NCBI GenBank assembly: GCA_947446025.1
Contig: CANFEY010000004.1
Span: 80,555-144,554, forward strand
Source: Bryobacterales bacterium
Lineage (GTDB): Bacteria > Acidobacteriota > Terriglobia > Bryobacterales > Bryobacteraceae
Length of the DNA stretch: 64,000 bases
Reading direction: 5' to 3'
Shown here: in pieces, positions 1 through 9,325 of the stretch
Layout of the letters: each line of letters begins with the position of its first letter
Position numbering within the stretch: the first letter of the stretch is position 1
Made by a program: the position numbers and the translations under genes
Notes under the pieces: model-generated
The model's input: only the letters and a program-made list of their open reading frames with translations
What the model was told of the DNA's origin: nothing
Databases searched by the model: none

Positions 1-2
1 GC

Positions 3-1019
3 CTCGCCGCCGGCCTCTACTACTACAAGATCACCGCCCAGGACGCCAACGGAAACGTGAGCGCTCCCTCAGGCCAGGGTTCTGCCAGCGTCACCGCTGA
101 CGTCACCGGACCCACCGTGTCCCTCACTGCGCCCACCGTGGGTACATCCGTCTCCGGTACCGTCACCGTTTCCGCCAACGCTAGCGATGATGTCGCCGTG
201 GCTAGCGTGCAGTTCCTGCTGGACGGCGCGCCGCTCCTCGCCGAAGACACCTCCGCCCCCTACAGCATCTCGTGGAGCACGCTCGCTACTTCCAACGGTG
301 TGCACCAGCTGGCGGCCCGCGCCAGGGACACCGGCGGCAACCTGACCACCACCGCGAACACCAGCATCACTGTCGCCAACAGCTCGCTCACGGGCGCGGT
401 TGCGCTGTACGCATTTGAGGAAACCGGCGGCGTCACCACCGTGACCGATGGCTCCGGCAACGCCAATACAGGCAGCATCGCCGGCGCTACCCGCGTCCTG
501 GGCAAGTATGGCAACGGGCTGTTCTTCAACGGCGCGAACGCTATGGTCAGCGTTCCCAACTCCTCTTCCCTGAACGTCACCACCGGCCTCACCTTGATGG
601 CCTGGCTCAACCCGTCGTCCCTTGGGGCCTGGAAGACCGCCATTATGAAGGAGATGCCCGGGGATGAGAATTGGGCCCTGTACTCCAGCGACAGTGCGGA
701 TCACCCCCGCACAGGCCTCCGCGCAGGCGGGAACCAATACGCCATTTCCGCACCCTCGCCGCTGCCGCTCAACACCTGGACCCATGTGGCCGTCAGTTAC
801 AACGGCTCCGCCTTCAACATATACGTCAACGGGACCCTGGTCAACACGCTCCCCGTAACGGGTGCGGTCACCACCTCCACCAGCCCGCTCCGCATCGGGT
901 GCAACGCCATCTGGGGGGGAGAGTTCTTCCACGGCATCATTGACGAGGTCCGCGTCTACAACCGCGGCCTCACACAAGCCGAAATCCAGAGCAGCATGAA
1001 CAACGCCATCGTCCCCTAA
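3..1019 (+). CDS. Secreted Ig-like/LamG-domain protein, 3' part only
   Basis: The reading frame is open from the window edge, so the 5' end lies outside. The first residues look like the end of a fibronectin-type or Ig-like module. A second Ig-like module follows at about residues 35-130, rich in Val, Thr and Ser. The last 200 residues form a concanavalin-like (LamG) domain, with YAFEE near its start and DEVRVYNRGLTQAEI near its end, which is the usual end of LamG_3 domains. Such modules sit on exported carbohydrate-binding or adhesion proteins. No catalytic domain is visible in the part present. The role in sugar or surface binding is inferred from the fold family only. Confidence 0.8.
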   Translation, partial: LAAGLYYYKITAQDANGNVSAPSGQGSASVTADVTGPTVSLTAPTVGTSVSGTVTVSANASDDVAVASVQFLLDGAPLLAEDTSAPYSISWSTLATSNGVHQLAARARDTGGNLTTTANTSITVANSSLTGAVALYAFEETGGVTTVTDGSGNANTGSIAGATRVLGKYGNGLFFNGANAMVSVPNSSSLNVTTGLTLMAWLNPSSLGAWKTAIMKEMPGDENWALYSSDSADHPRTGLRAGGNQYAISAPSPLPLNTWTHVAVSYNGSAFNIYVNGTLVNTLPVTGAVTTSTSPLRIGCNAIWGGEFFHGIIDEVRVYNRGLTQAEIQSSMNNAIVP

Positions 1020-1033
1020 GGGAGTTCTACCCC

Positions 1034-1094
1034 GCAAAACGGGCACTGGCTCGAATTTCGCCGCCCTTGCGAAATTTGTCCTGTACCGTTTTGC
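1034..1094. repeat. Double-hairpin dispersed repeat, family B, copy 1
   Basis: Outer arms GCAAAACGG (1034-1042) and CCGTTTTGC (1086-1094) are exact inverted repeats. Inside them AATTTCG and CGAAATT form a second stem. Closely related sequence recurs at 3643-3704, and half of it at 51131-51169. It sits between the end of the LamG gene and the convergent TIGR03435 pseudogene. Confidence 0.7.
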
Positions 1095-1098
1095 CCCG

Positions 1099-1842
1099 TC
1101 AATTCTCCGTCGGCACCTTGTCGGCGGAGTCGACCACAAACATCTCGAACGGCGCGGTCCCCTTCACCAGCCGCAGGCCGAGCTGCTCTTGTAGCGCGGT
1201 GCCCAAACTTGGAAACACGAAGCCTTCATCGCTGGTGATGCCGGAGAGCTCGGCGTTGGTAGGGATTCGAGGGCGCGAGTTCCAGGAAGATGTCATACTT
1301 GCCGGTCAGCCCGGTCTTGTCAACCAACTGGTAGTTTTCCAAGTTGCGGCTGTAGATATTGCAGGATCTTGGCAATCGGAACGGCGGCACTGCCCAACTG
1401 AACTCCGCCCCCGTTTTGTCGGGCATCGTAGCGACTTGTCCGCTGCTCTCCTTGCGCTTGAATCCGCCATTCGCGACGACCAATTCATACGCCGGCAGCA
1501 CCTTGGTCACTCGATGGAAGCGTAGATGGAAGGGCTCCGCCAGCAGGTTCTGCATCATTCGGCGAAACTGCCATCGTACTGCGTCTCACGGGCGTCTTGG
1601 TTTCTGATCCAATCCGGACCCTCCACTTGGAAATAGGGAAGGTCGTAGGCAATTTGGATCAACTGCTGCGGCGTCACCAGGCGGCCGTTGAAGCGGCCGG
1701 GTAAGTCGGTGCCCGGACCCCCGCTAGTCATCCCGATCACTCCGGTAGGCGGCACCGCGCCGATGCGAACGGAGGCAACCTCAAACTTGTCCTGCGCCAA
1801 CGCAGCGCACGCAGCCAAGCAAAGGGTTGCCGCGGTTTTCAA
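1099..1842 (-). pseudogene. TIGR03435 family protein, frameshifted
   Basis: The N-terminal piece starts at a TTG (1842) that overlaps the stop of the upstream cupin gene. It has a signal peptide ending LAQDKFEVASV and the family-typical GPDWIRNQ. The frame then stops at 1555, and the family's MMQNLLAEPFHLRFHR segment continues in another frame, followed by VDKTGLTGKYD. The C-terminal VDSADKVPTEN lies in a third frame. At least two frame changes are needed to read it through. TIGR03435 proteins are exported proteins of unknown function expanded in acidobacteria. A sequencing error is possible, but several independent shifts argue for true decay. Confidence 0.75.
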
Positions 1843-2273
1843 GGATGGATCACCTTGATCATGTAGTAGAACACCGGCGTCTTCACTTCCTTGAACCAAT
1901 GCGGCGTCCCCGCCGGGATCGTGATGATGTCGCCTTTGGTCAACGTGTGCGTCACCCCGCCCTGAATATCCGTGCCCAGCCATTGCGCCGGACGGCTCAA
2001 CTTGCCGCCCACCATCTGGCCGCCCGTCACGAACGTCGCCTCACCTGACGTGATGTAGAAGATGTCGGTTTCCTTCTCATGGACCTCCACCTGCCCCGCA
2101 GCCGTGCGGCTGGCGACCGACGCCGTGAAATCGCTGCTCTTGGCCACCGCGCCGCCCTTCGCAAACAGCTCGGCTACTTTGTCGTGGCCCACGTAGGTGG
2201 CCGGCTCCGGCTCCGCTGCCGCCATCGCAAGCGCGCCCCCGATTAGCGCGGAAAAGACGACCAGGTGTTTCAT
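1839..2273 (-). CDS. Secreted cupin-domain protein
   Basis: A 144-residue protein with a signal peptide (KHLVVFSALIGGALAMA) and a single cupin fold. Conserved cupin features are VEVHEKETDIFYITSGEATFVTGG and GDIITIPAGTPHWF, giving His and Glu metal-ligand candidates in cupin motif 1 and a His in motif 2. The ATG at 2273 is chosen because AAGGAG lies seven bases upstream; a TTG at 2291 would extend the product but lacks such a site. It follows the DUF1552 gene by 10 bases and overlaps the TIGR03435 remnant by four. The substrate is unknown. Confidence 0.8.
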   Translation of the reverse strand: MKHLVVFSALIGGALAMAAAEPEPATYVGHDKVAELFAKGGAVAKSSDFTASVASRTAAGQVEVHEKETDIFYITSGEATFVTGGQMVGGKLSRPAQWLGTDIQGGVTHTLTKGDIITIPAGTPHWFKEVKTPVFYYMIKVIHP

Positions 2274-2283
2274 GGAGTTCTCC

Positions 2284-3624
2284 TTAACCAATGGTGAGCG
2301 GATCTGGCCGCAACGGACCCGTGCTATCGCCGATCTTATCCATCGGCACGCCGATCTTGTCCATCAACGTCACCAGCAAATTCGACATCGGCGTTTCGTC
2401 AGGATACCGGATGTGGCTGCCTGTCTTGACCGCGCCGTTCAACTTGCCCAGCAGCAGACACGGCAGATCATGGTGCCGGTGCAGATTCCCATTGCCCATG
2501 CCGCCGCCGTACATCAGTAGGCTGTGGTCCAGCAGCGTGCCATCGCCGTCGGGAGTCTCGTGCAGCCGCTTGAGGAAATGCGTGAACAGCAGCACGTTGT
2601 AGGTATCGATCTTGGCCTTCTTCGTGATCAGGTCGGGATCGTTGCGGTGATGCGAAACCGCATGCCCGCCTTCTGGGACGCCGATGTAAGGATACGTGCG
2701 CGTGCTCAACTCGCGGCTCATCATCAGGCTGAACACGCGCGTTATGTCGGCCTGGAACGCCAGCGCCTGCAGATCGAACATCAGCTTCACGTGCGCTTCG
2801 TAGGCTTCCGGGATGTCGACGGGGCGCTCCGGCAACTCGATGTTGTGCGCGCCGGCGGACTCGGCCGCCTGAATGCGCTGCTCAATTTCCCGCACGGACT
2901 CCATGTATTCGGTGAGCTTAGAGCGGTCGCCCTTGCCCAGCGTATTCGAAAGCCGTGCGACTTCTTTACTGACCGAATCGAGAATGCTGCCCGTGTTCTT
3001 CGCCACGGCCCTGCGCTGCGCCGCGTCCCCGCCATCGCCGAACAGCCGCTCGAAAATCACCCGAGGCTGCATCTCCGCAGGATTCGGCGTGGTCTCATTC
3101 CGCCACGATACACTGTTGACGTAGAAGCAATCCCCGGAATCGCAAGCCGCCTGCGTAGGCCCGTCCACTGACATTTCAATCGACGGGATCTGCGTGCCCT
3201 TGCCGATGTGCCGCGCGGCGATCTGGTCCGCCGTGGTCGCCAGCTTCACCTCAACACCCGGCTTGCTGCGGTCGTACGCATGGACGCCCGTGAGCCACAC
3301 AGCCGAAGCGCGCGGATGGTCGCCGGTCCCGTCCCCGAAAGTATCGGCTTGCAGGTGCGCCAGTCCGCTCAGGATGTTCAGCTGATTCTTGAACGCCTCC
3401 AGCGGCTTCAAAATAGGCGGGAGGTCGAACTTCGTGCCCGTCGCCGTCGGATTCCACTGCTCCTGAATGACGCCGTTGGCCACGTAGATGAAGCCCAGCC
3501 GTGACGGAGCCTTCGTCGCGGCCCGAAGCGCCGGAGCCATCGCGTCCAGAAACGGCAACGCTAACGTGGTCCCCACGCCTTTCAGAAACGTCCTGCGCGG
3601 AAGCGATTTTTGAGTAACGTACAT
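2284..3624 (-). CDS. DUF1552 domain protein, Tat-exported
   Basis: A 446-residue protein whose N-terminus carries a twin-arginine motif (RRTFLKG) and a hydrophobic stretch, so it is probably exported folded. The rest matches the DUF1552 family in length and in features such as the GVIQEQWNP region and GGHAVSHHRND, with many His and Asp residues suggesting metal binding. DUF1552 genes are commonly next to DUF1592-type cytochrome-like genes in acidobacteria and planctomycetes, as here. The molecular function is not known. It lies about 100 bases after the DUF1592 gene, with a dispersed repeat in the gap. Confidence 0.85.
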   Translation of the reverse strand: MYVTQKSLPRRTFLKGVGTTLALPFLDAMAPALRAATKAPSRLGFIYVANGVIQEQWNPTATGTKFDLPPILKPLEAFKNQLNILSGLAHLQADTFGDGTGDHPRASAVWLTGVHAYDRSKPGVEVKLATTADQIAARHIGKGTQIPSIEMSVDGPTQAACDSGDCFYVNSVSWRNETTPNPAEMQPRVIFERLFGDGGDAAQRRAVAKNTGSILDSVSKEVARLSNTLGKGDRSKLTEYMESVREIEQRIQAAESAGAHNIELPERPVDIPEAYEAHVKLMFDLQALAFQADITRVFSLMMSRELSTRTYPYIGVPEGGHAVSHHRNDPDLITKKAKIDTYNVLLFTHFLKRLHETPDGDGTLLDHSLLMYGGGMGNGNLHRHHDLPCLLLGKLNGAVKTGSHIRYPDETPMSNLLVTLMDKIGVPMDKIGDSTGPLRPDPLTIG

Positions 3625-3642
3625 GCTGACCTCCTCTGTTCC

Positions 3643-3704
3643 GCAAAAGGGGACTGGCTCGAGTTTCGCCGCCTTTGCGAAATCTCGTGCCTGTACCCTT
3701 TTGC
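3643..3704. repeat. Double-hairpin dispersed repeat, family B, copy 2
   Basis: Outer arms GCAAAAGGG (3643-3651) and CCCTTTTGC (3696-3704), inner stem TTTCG/CGAAA. It fills most of the gap between the DUF1592 stop and the DUF1552 start. The resemblance to copy 1 at 1034-1094 extends over the whole element, including the CTGGCTCGA and CTGTACC segments. Confidence 0.75.
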
Positions 3705-3724
3705 CCGTCCGAACTGCGACCGCC

Positions 3725-6058
3725 CTACTTCACCTGCCGCATCTGGAACGGAGCGCTCTTCACCACCCCCACCACCAGCGACGAAAACTTGTAGTTGCCC
3801 GCAGCCGCGCCACGCACAATCTTGCGGATCGCCGGCGCGTCGTAATACTGCACGTTGCGCCCCAGCGAATACATCAGCAGCTTCTCAGCCACCGTGTTCA
3901 CGAACTGCTCCGGCTGCCGCAGCAGCGCCTGCTTCAATCCCGCTACGCCTTCAATCTTGGTCCCGTCCGGCAGCACGCCGCTCACGTTGATCGGCTGGTC
4001 GCTATCCCGCTCCCGCCAGTGGCCCACAGCATCGTAATTCTCCAGCGCGAACCCGATCGGATCCATGCTCGCGTGGCACCCTGCACACGCCGGAGCAGCC
4101 CGATGCAGCACCATCGCCTCGCGAATCGTCATCGGCTTGCCGGTCTGCTCAGCTTCCGTTTTCAGTGACGGAACGTTCGGCGGCGGCGGCGGCGGTGCCG
4201 CGTTCAGCAAATTCTCCAGCACCCACTTGCCCCGCACCACCGGCGAGGTGCGCGTGGAATACGACGTCAACATCAGAATGCCGCCCTGCCCCAGCAACCC
4301 GCCCCGCGGACTGCCCTGAGGAAACGTCACCTTGCGGTAGTAGCTGCCACCAACATCCGGCACCCCATAATGCTTCGCCAGCCGTTCATTCAAGAACGTG
4401 TAGTTGGCCGATAGCAGCTCCAGCACGCTGCGATTCTCGCGCAGGACGCTGTCGAGGAACAGCTCCGTCTCCCTGCGGAACGCGATGCGCAGCGTCTCGT
4501 CAAAATCCGGAAACAGAATCTCGTCCGGCTCCTTGGCCTCAACATCGCGCAGGAATAGCCACTGCGTAGCGAAGTTGTTGACCAGCGCTGCGGACCGCTT
4601 GTCCGCCAGCATGCGCCGGACTTGCTGTTCCAGCACCACCGGTTCTTTCAACGTCCCGGCAATCGCAGCGTTGAGCAGCGCATCGTCCGGAATACTGCTC
4701 CATAACGCGAAGGAAATTCGCGAAGCCAGTTCGATGTTGCTCACCCGGTAGCTGCTGCCCGATTTCGCCGCCGCCGGTTCGCGCTCAATGCGGAACAAAA
4801 ACTGCGGACTGATCAGCATCCGCTCCAGCGCCCGCTGGATTCCCAAATCAAAGTTGCTCTCCGCCCGCCCCGCTTCGTAGAACGGCAGCACATCTTCCAA
4901 ATCCGCCGCTCCCACAGGCTTCCGGTACGCCCGTCGCAGCATCGTCGACAGGATCTTCTTGGCACACGGCAACTCTTCAGCCGCGCTCGCCGGACGGCAC
5001 GAAAAAATTCGCTTGCGGCTGGGCGTCTCCCCCGGACCCTTCGGTTCATAAGGACCCGAAACCAGCACGCTCGCCACTGCGGGACCGCTACCGCGCGCCC
5101 TCATCCGAGGCCGCAGCGTCGATTCATCCCGAGCCTGATTCCGCTCCACAAACGTCACGCCCACCACATGCGGCCCAGCCTTGATTGGAATGCGGAACTC
5201 CGGCGGCTTGGCCGCAGCGGCTCCACGTCCACCGCCACCGCCCGTGAGCGCGGAATCGACATGTTCGCCATCCACCGTGATTTCGATCTGGTGGGGATCG
5301 CGCCCGCCGCCCGCTATGTCCAACTTGAACTCGTACAGCCCATCCTGCGGAAACTCGCTGTGAATCGACAGCCCGCCGCGCGTCCCGAACGGCAGATCCT
5401 CCACGCGCGAATCTTGCAAGTGCTCCGGCGACAACCGGTACGTGCTCGCCAGCAACGGAGCCTTCGGATCCCCCACGGCCAGCCGGCTGATCTTGCGCGC
5501 CGAATCTAGGTACCGCTCCATGATGGTCGGCGACATGAACAGCAAGTCCGCAATATTGTCGAATCCGCTGCTGACGTTGTCCGCCGGCAGCAGCATCGAA
5601 TAATCGATCTCCCGAGGTAGCGCATCCAGCGCTAGCAAATCGCGGATGGAATTCTGATACTCCGTGCGCGTCAGCCGATGCAACAGCGGCATCGCTCCCG
5701 GCTTCGGCTTCAGCACCGCCGCCCGGTCCAGCGCATTCTCTAAATACGCCGCCGTGGAATTGTAAGTCGCCGCGCTCGGCCGAGGCATCCCCGCAGGCGG
5801 CATCGCCCCCGTGCGCAGCTTGCGGATCACCTTCTCCCACTTCTCCGCGTGCCCCGAAATGTCCTTCAGCTCCGCCGTGTCCAGCACAAACTCGCCGCTT
5901 TTCAGCCGCTCATTGTGGCACCCCGCGCAGTATTGCTTGAATACCGCCTCCGGCCCCGCCGGTGGAGGTTGCGAACGCACCACAGCCGCGCCCACTCCTA
6001 GAGCGGCAGCAGCCGTCGCGAGGTAGACCCCCCACTTCTTCTTATAGTTGATGCGCAC
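3725..6058 (-). CDS. DUF1592/DUF1588 multi-domain protein with c-type heme motif
   Basis: About 777 residues in the order signal segment, cytochrome-like CAGCHNE heme motif, then blocks typical of DUF1587, DUF1595, DUF1592, DUF1588 and DUF1585. The DUF1588 block has a second pair of close cysteines in CAGCHASMDPIGFALENYD. These proteins are periplasmic or cell-surface, and proposed roles in polymer oxidation rest on heme content and context. A GTG at 6058 gives a good signal peptide (basic RINYKKK then an Ala/Val core). Longer starts at GTG 6067 or TTG 6100 overlap a promoter-like element. It is followed by the DUF1552 gene. Confidence 0.8.
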   Translation of the reverse strand: MRINYKKKWGVYLATAAAALGVGAAVVRSQPPPAGPEAVFKQYCAGCHNERLKSGEFVLDTAELKDISGHAEKWEKVIRKLRTGAMPPAGMPRPSAATYNSTAAYLENALDRAAVLKPKPGAMPLLHRLTRTEYQNSIRDLLALDALPREIDYSMLLPADNVSSGFDNIADLLFMSPTIMERYLDSARKISRLAVGDPKAPLLASTYRLSPEHLQDSRVEDLPFGTRGGLSIHSEFPQDGLYEFKLDIAGGGRDPHQIEITVDGEHVDSALTGGGGGRGAAAAKPPEFRIPIKAGPHVVGVTFVERNQARDESTLRPRMRARGSGPAVASVLVSGPYEPKGPGETPSRKRIFSCRPASAAEELPCAKKILSTMLRRAYRKPVGAADLEDVLPFYEAGRAESNFDLGIQRALERMLISPQFLFRIEREPAAAKSGSSYRVSNIELASRISFALWSSIPDDALLNAAIAGTLKEPVVLEQQVRRMLADKRSAALVNNFATQWLFLRDVEAKEPDEILFPDFDETLRIAFRRETELFLDSVLRENRSVLELLSANYTFLNERLAKHYGVPDVGGSYYRKVTFPQGSPRGGLLGQGGILMLTSYSTRTSPVVRGKWVLENLLNAAPPPPPPNVPSLKTEAEQTGKPMTIREAMVLHRAAPACAGCHASMDPIGFALENYDAVGHWRERDSDQPINVSGVLPDGTKIEGVAGLKQALLRQPEQFVNTVAEKLLMYSLGRNVQYYDAPAIRKIVRGAAAGNYKFSSLVVGVVKSAPFQMRQVK

Positions 6059-6071
6059 GAAATCCACGCCT

Positions 6072-6100
6072 ATTATATGCTCCCGCTTCCACGGGAGCAA
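6072..6100 (-). promoter_or_regulatory. Sigma-70-like promoter with palindromic operator candidate
   Basis: On the minus strand there is a perfect TATAAT (6072-6077), a 17-base spacer and TTGCTC as -35. An 8-base perfect inverted repeat, TGCTCCCG/CGGGAGCA with a 6-base loop (6078-6099), fills the spacer, where a repressor would block polymerase. Transcription from it would start almost at the DUF1592 start codon, implying a very short leader. It could alternatively be a hairpin at the 3' end of the TonB receptor mRNA, but no U-run follows. Confidence 0.45.
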
Positions 6101-6114
6101 TCGTCAGGATATCT

Positions 6115-9100
6115 TCAGAATGATAGCCGCGCCGCGATTTGCGCCGTGCGGGGACCCGCCGTGGTCAAAATTTTTCCGAAGTCCGGCGAGGTAATGTTGG
6201 TGTTCGGGTTGCTGTAGTTCACGTGGTTGAATCCATTGAATGCATCCAAACGGAGCTCCAGCTTGATCGTCTCTTGAATACTGAAGACTTTATTAATGGA
6301 AGTATTGACCTGCCAGCTACCAGGACCCCGTACCATGCCGGGATTCGCGTTACCCGGACGCAGGGTGGCCGTGGTCACCGCGGAGACAGGTACGCGGACG
6401 AACTGCGTCGTGTCCAGATACTTCAATGTCTGCCGGTAATCCTGGAGTACCGGATTGCTGCGCAGCAGGTCCGGGCGGCTTTGGGTGATGCCGGAAGGCT
6501 GGGTGACCCGGAGAGGAACGCCGGTCCGAGTGGAAAGAATTCCAGAGAGCTGCCACCCTCCCAGGATGCGCCCCAAGAACCCTGTTTTCGGCCCAGGCAG
6601 CTGATACAAAACATCCATGGCGACCCGGCTGCGAGCCTCCTGTGAAAGCGGATTCCGGTCGTAGAAAGGATCAAAGAAGTCCTGCGTCACAAAGAAATCG
6701 CTATTGACGAAGTTCGAGGCCAATGAACCGCCTTGCTCGGCGTAACCTCGGCTGTAGGTGTAGTGGAAGCCAAGCCCCAGACTGTTCACAAATCTCTTGC
6801 GCACCGAAGTCTGTAGCGCATTGTAGACCATGGTCTGTTCGCTGGTCAGGTACACGCCGCCGGGCGCGCCCAGCGCAGGATTTGGCCGCACACCTGTCTG
6901 CCGGTCAAACGCGTTTGAGAGGGGACGGCTCAGCGGGAACTTTTGACCATCCGTCCGAATGTAGCCCGCCTCCACCATCCACGAGCCTCCCAGCGAGCGT
7001 TGCACGTTGAGCATCGTCTGGATGGTGTAGGGAGCCCGCAGGTTGGGGTCGATCAGTGAGAAGATCGCTTTCTTGCCCGCGCCGTTTGTACGGACCACGG
7101 ATTGGATCTGGTCCGCATAATTTCCCCACTTCAGTCCGTTGGATGCAAGATCGGTCCGGTTGAACTGGGTTGCGGCGCCGATGAGCGGGTCGGCGATGTT
7201 GTTTTGAATCAGCGCAAGCAAGATCGGGGTGTACAGTACGCCGACGCCGCCACGGATGACGAAGTCGCTCTTCTTGTCCGCTGTCCATGCGAAGCCAAGG
7301 CGAGGTCCAACATTGCCCCAGTCAGAGGTGTAGGGTTTGTGTGGGTCCAGCGGCGCGCCGAAGTCCATTTTCCGGATATCCGTGGGCGAGGCCAGGTTCA
7401 CGATCTCCGCTGGCCGGCTGGTGGTGGCTTTGAAGCTAAACGCGGGATAGAAGTCGAAGCGCATACCCAGATTGAGAACCAAATTCTTGGTGACCCGCCA
7501 ATCGTCCTGGATGAAGAATCCATAATCGTCAATGTGCGCGTCATGCGCCGGCTGGCCGGACTGTAGGTTCATCGCGTTGGGAGTGTTGGCTAAGAGATCA
7601 GCGATGGTTTGGAACGTAAAGTTGGGGTTCTGCGGATTGGTCTTGCTGCCCGCCGCGCGGCCCCAACGGAAGCCTGTCTTGATGGTGTGGCCGGAGTAGA
7701 TCTTGCTGAACTTCTGCTCGAAACTCCAGGAACGTCCGCGCAAGGCCAGGACTTCCGAAGTCGGCGTGGCGAATCCGCCCGTCAGAGTGAACATGGGGAC
7801 GCGCCGGGCCGGATCGGTCAGGTCGGCATCGCCGGAGCGGCGGGGGTCGAGCACCATCCAGAAATCATTCAAACGGTCCAGCGATGAGCGGTTCCAGCCA
7901 AAGCGCGACTCCGCGGTCCAATCTGCTCCCGCCCGGACGTATTGGAGGGCAACCCGGTCCTGCGCATTGAGGAAACGCTGATCATTACCCGGGCCGATGA
8001 AAATCGAAGGGTTCACTGTCTCTGGTCGCATCCGGCTAAAGGTCGCGGAAAGGTTGCCTCCAAACACCGAAGCATCGCCCTTCAGCATCAATGTGTCATC
8101 ACGACGGGTGCGCGGCTTGGCGTTGCGGAAACGGCCGTAGTTCGCGTCAATGGCTTCGTTGGGCTGCGGCAGCGTGTCCATCACGATCTTCGTTTCAGGG
8201 TTGGGGAGTGCCAACAAGATCCGGTCGCGCAACTGCTGCGTGGGCACGACTCCGTTCTGGCTAAGGCCGAACGTTTCGCGGTAGCCTTCGTAGGTTGTGA
8301 AGAAGAACACCTTGTTCTTCACAATGGGTCCTCCGAACGATCCGCCAAACTGATTGAAGCGAACCGCGGGCTTGGCCTGGGCGATCGGCAAGAAAGGATC
8401 GCGCGCCAGCAGCTTGTCGTTCTGCCAGTTTTCAAACAACGAACCATGGAACGTATTCGTGCCGGAGCGCGTAATCATGTTGATTTGACCGCCGGCGGAA
8501 CCGCCGTATTCAGAGGGCAGAATTCCCTTGTTCACCTGAACTTCGGCGACCGCTTCGATGCTCATCACGCTGATCTGGTTCTGCGCGCCATAAGAATTGA
8601 GGCCGCGTGTTTCATTGTTTGCCGTGGCGTCCGTGCCGTCCACAGTGACCAGGGTTCCGCCCTCTGCGACGCCGTTGAGCCGGATATTGCCGCCGCCCGC
8701 CAGTCCCGTCGAGGCCTCGGTGACACCGGTGCTAAGCGTCAACAAATTAGTGACATTGCGGCGAGCAAGGGGAAGCGCCCGGATCTCCGTTGTTCCCAGC
8801 ACTTCTTTTTGGGCCGAGGTTTCGGTCTGCACCAACGGCGCGTTTTCAGACACCGTGATGCTCTCCGACACCTGTCCCACTTCCAAGGTGACGTTCAGCC
8901 GCGCCACTTGGCCGGCACTCAAGTCCAATCCATCATTAATGTAAGACTTAAACCCGGACAATCCGACCTTGATTGTGTAGCGGCCCGCCGTGAGGGCAGG
9001 CAGGGTAAACTCACCGCGTGCGTCGGTTACGATTTCTCGCACGGCACCCGTGCCCTGATTCGTGGCCGTGACGTTCGCCCCGGGCGCCACGGCCTCGGTT

Positions 9101-9207
9101 GAATCGAGAACGAGGCCATTCAAAGTAGCGGTCGTCACCTGCGCCATAAGCGGAGAGACGGCAGCCAGCAATAGGGCGCAAACAATCTGTCGTGTGGTAG
9201 ATATCAA
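6115..9207 (-). CDS. TonB-dependent receptor, carboxypeptidase-regulatory-like N-terminus
   Basis: A 1030-residue outer-membrane receptor of the Oar-like type. A signal peptide (ends LMAQ) is followed by a carboxypeptidase-regulatory-like beta-sandwich (about residues 25-105, with TATLNGLVLDSTEAVAPGANVT). A plug domain with NVTNLLTLSTGV and VDGTDATANNETRG comes next, then a long beta-barrel ending in aromatic RLSF. Start is a TTG preceded by GAGGGA. Such receptors take up large substrates, often oligosaccharides or siderophores, using TonB energy; the substrate here is not evident. It is upstream of, and co-oriented with, the DUF1592/DUF1552/cupin genes, which suggests a shared uptake and processing role. 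Confidence 0.9.
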   Translation of the reverse strand: MISTTRQIVCALLLAAVSPLMAQVTTATLNGLVLDSTEAVAPGANVTATNQGTGAVREIVTDARGEFTLPALTAGRYTIKVGLSGFKSYINDGLDLSAGQVARLNVTLEVGQVSESITVSENAPLVQTETSAQKEVLGTTEIRALPLARRNVTNLLTLSTGVTEASTGLAGGGNIRLNGVAEGGTLVTVDGTDATANNETRGLNSYGAQNQISVMSIEAVAEVQVNKGILPSEYGGSAGGQINMITRSGTNTFHGSLFENWQNDKLLARDPFLPIAQAKPAVRFNQFGGSFGGPIVKNKVFFFTTYEGYRETFGLSQNGVVPTQQLRDRILLALPNPETKIVMDTLPQPNEAIDANYGRFRNAKPRTRRDDTLMLKGDASVFGGNLSATFSRMRPETVNPSIFIGPGNDQRFLNAQDRVALQYVRAGADWTAESRFGWNRSSLDRLNDFWMVLDPRRSGDADLTDPARRVPMFTLTGGFATPTSEVLALRGRSWSFEQKFSKIYSGHTIKTGFRWGRAAGSKTNPQNPNFTFQTIADLLANTPNAMNLQSGQPAHDAHIDDYGFFIQDDWRVTKNLVLNLGMRFDFYPAFSFKATTSRPAEIVNLASPTDIRKMDFGAPLDPHKPYTSDWGNVGPRLGFAWTADKKSDFVIRGGVGVLYTPILLALIQNNIADPLIGAATQFNRTDLASNGLKWGNYADQIQSVVRTNGAGKKAIFSLIDPNLRAPYTIQTMLNVQRSLGGSWMVEAGYIRTDGQKFPLSRPLSNAFDRQTGVRPNPALGAPGGVYLTSEQTMVYNALQTSVRKRFVNSLGLGFHYTYSRGYAEQGGSLASNFVNSDFFVTQDFFDPFYDRNPLSQEARSRVAMDVLYQLPGPKTGFLGRILGGWQLSGILSTRTGVPLRVTQPSGITQSRPDLLRSNPVLQDYRQTLKYLDTTQFVRVPVSAVTTATLRPGNANPGMVRGPGSWQVNTSINKVFSIQETIKLELRLDAFNGFNHVNYSNPNTNITSPDFGKILTTAGPRTAQIAARLSF

Positions 9208-9325
9208 TTTTCCCTCAGAGACCCAAATGTGGAACTTTCCTAGACTCTACTTGACCAGGCGGGTGAAGTCAAGGCTGTTTGCTCAAAACCAGCATGGTAT
9301 ATAATGGCGCCGTGGAGGTGTGCCC

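Noticed and set aside
69..1139. 356-codon ORF antisense to the LamG protein
   Set aside because: Opposite a recognisable Ig/LamG frame; composition is artificial (Gly/Val/Arg-rich).
7942..9102. 386-codon ORF antisense to the TonB receptor
   Set aside because: Complement of a clearly conserved receptor; no domain or ribosome site.
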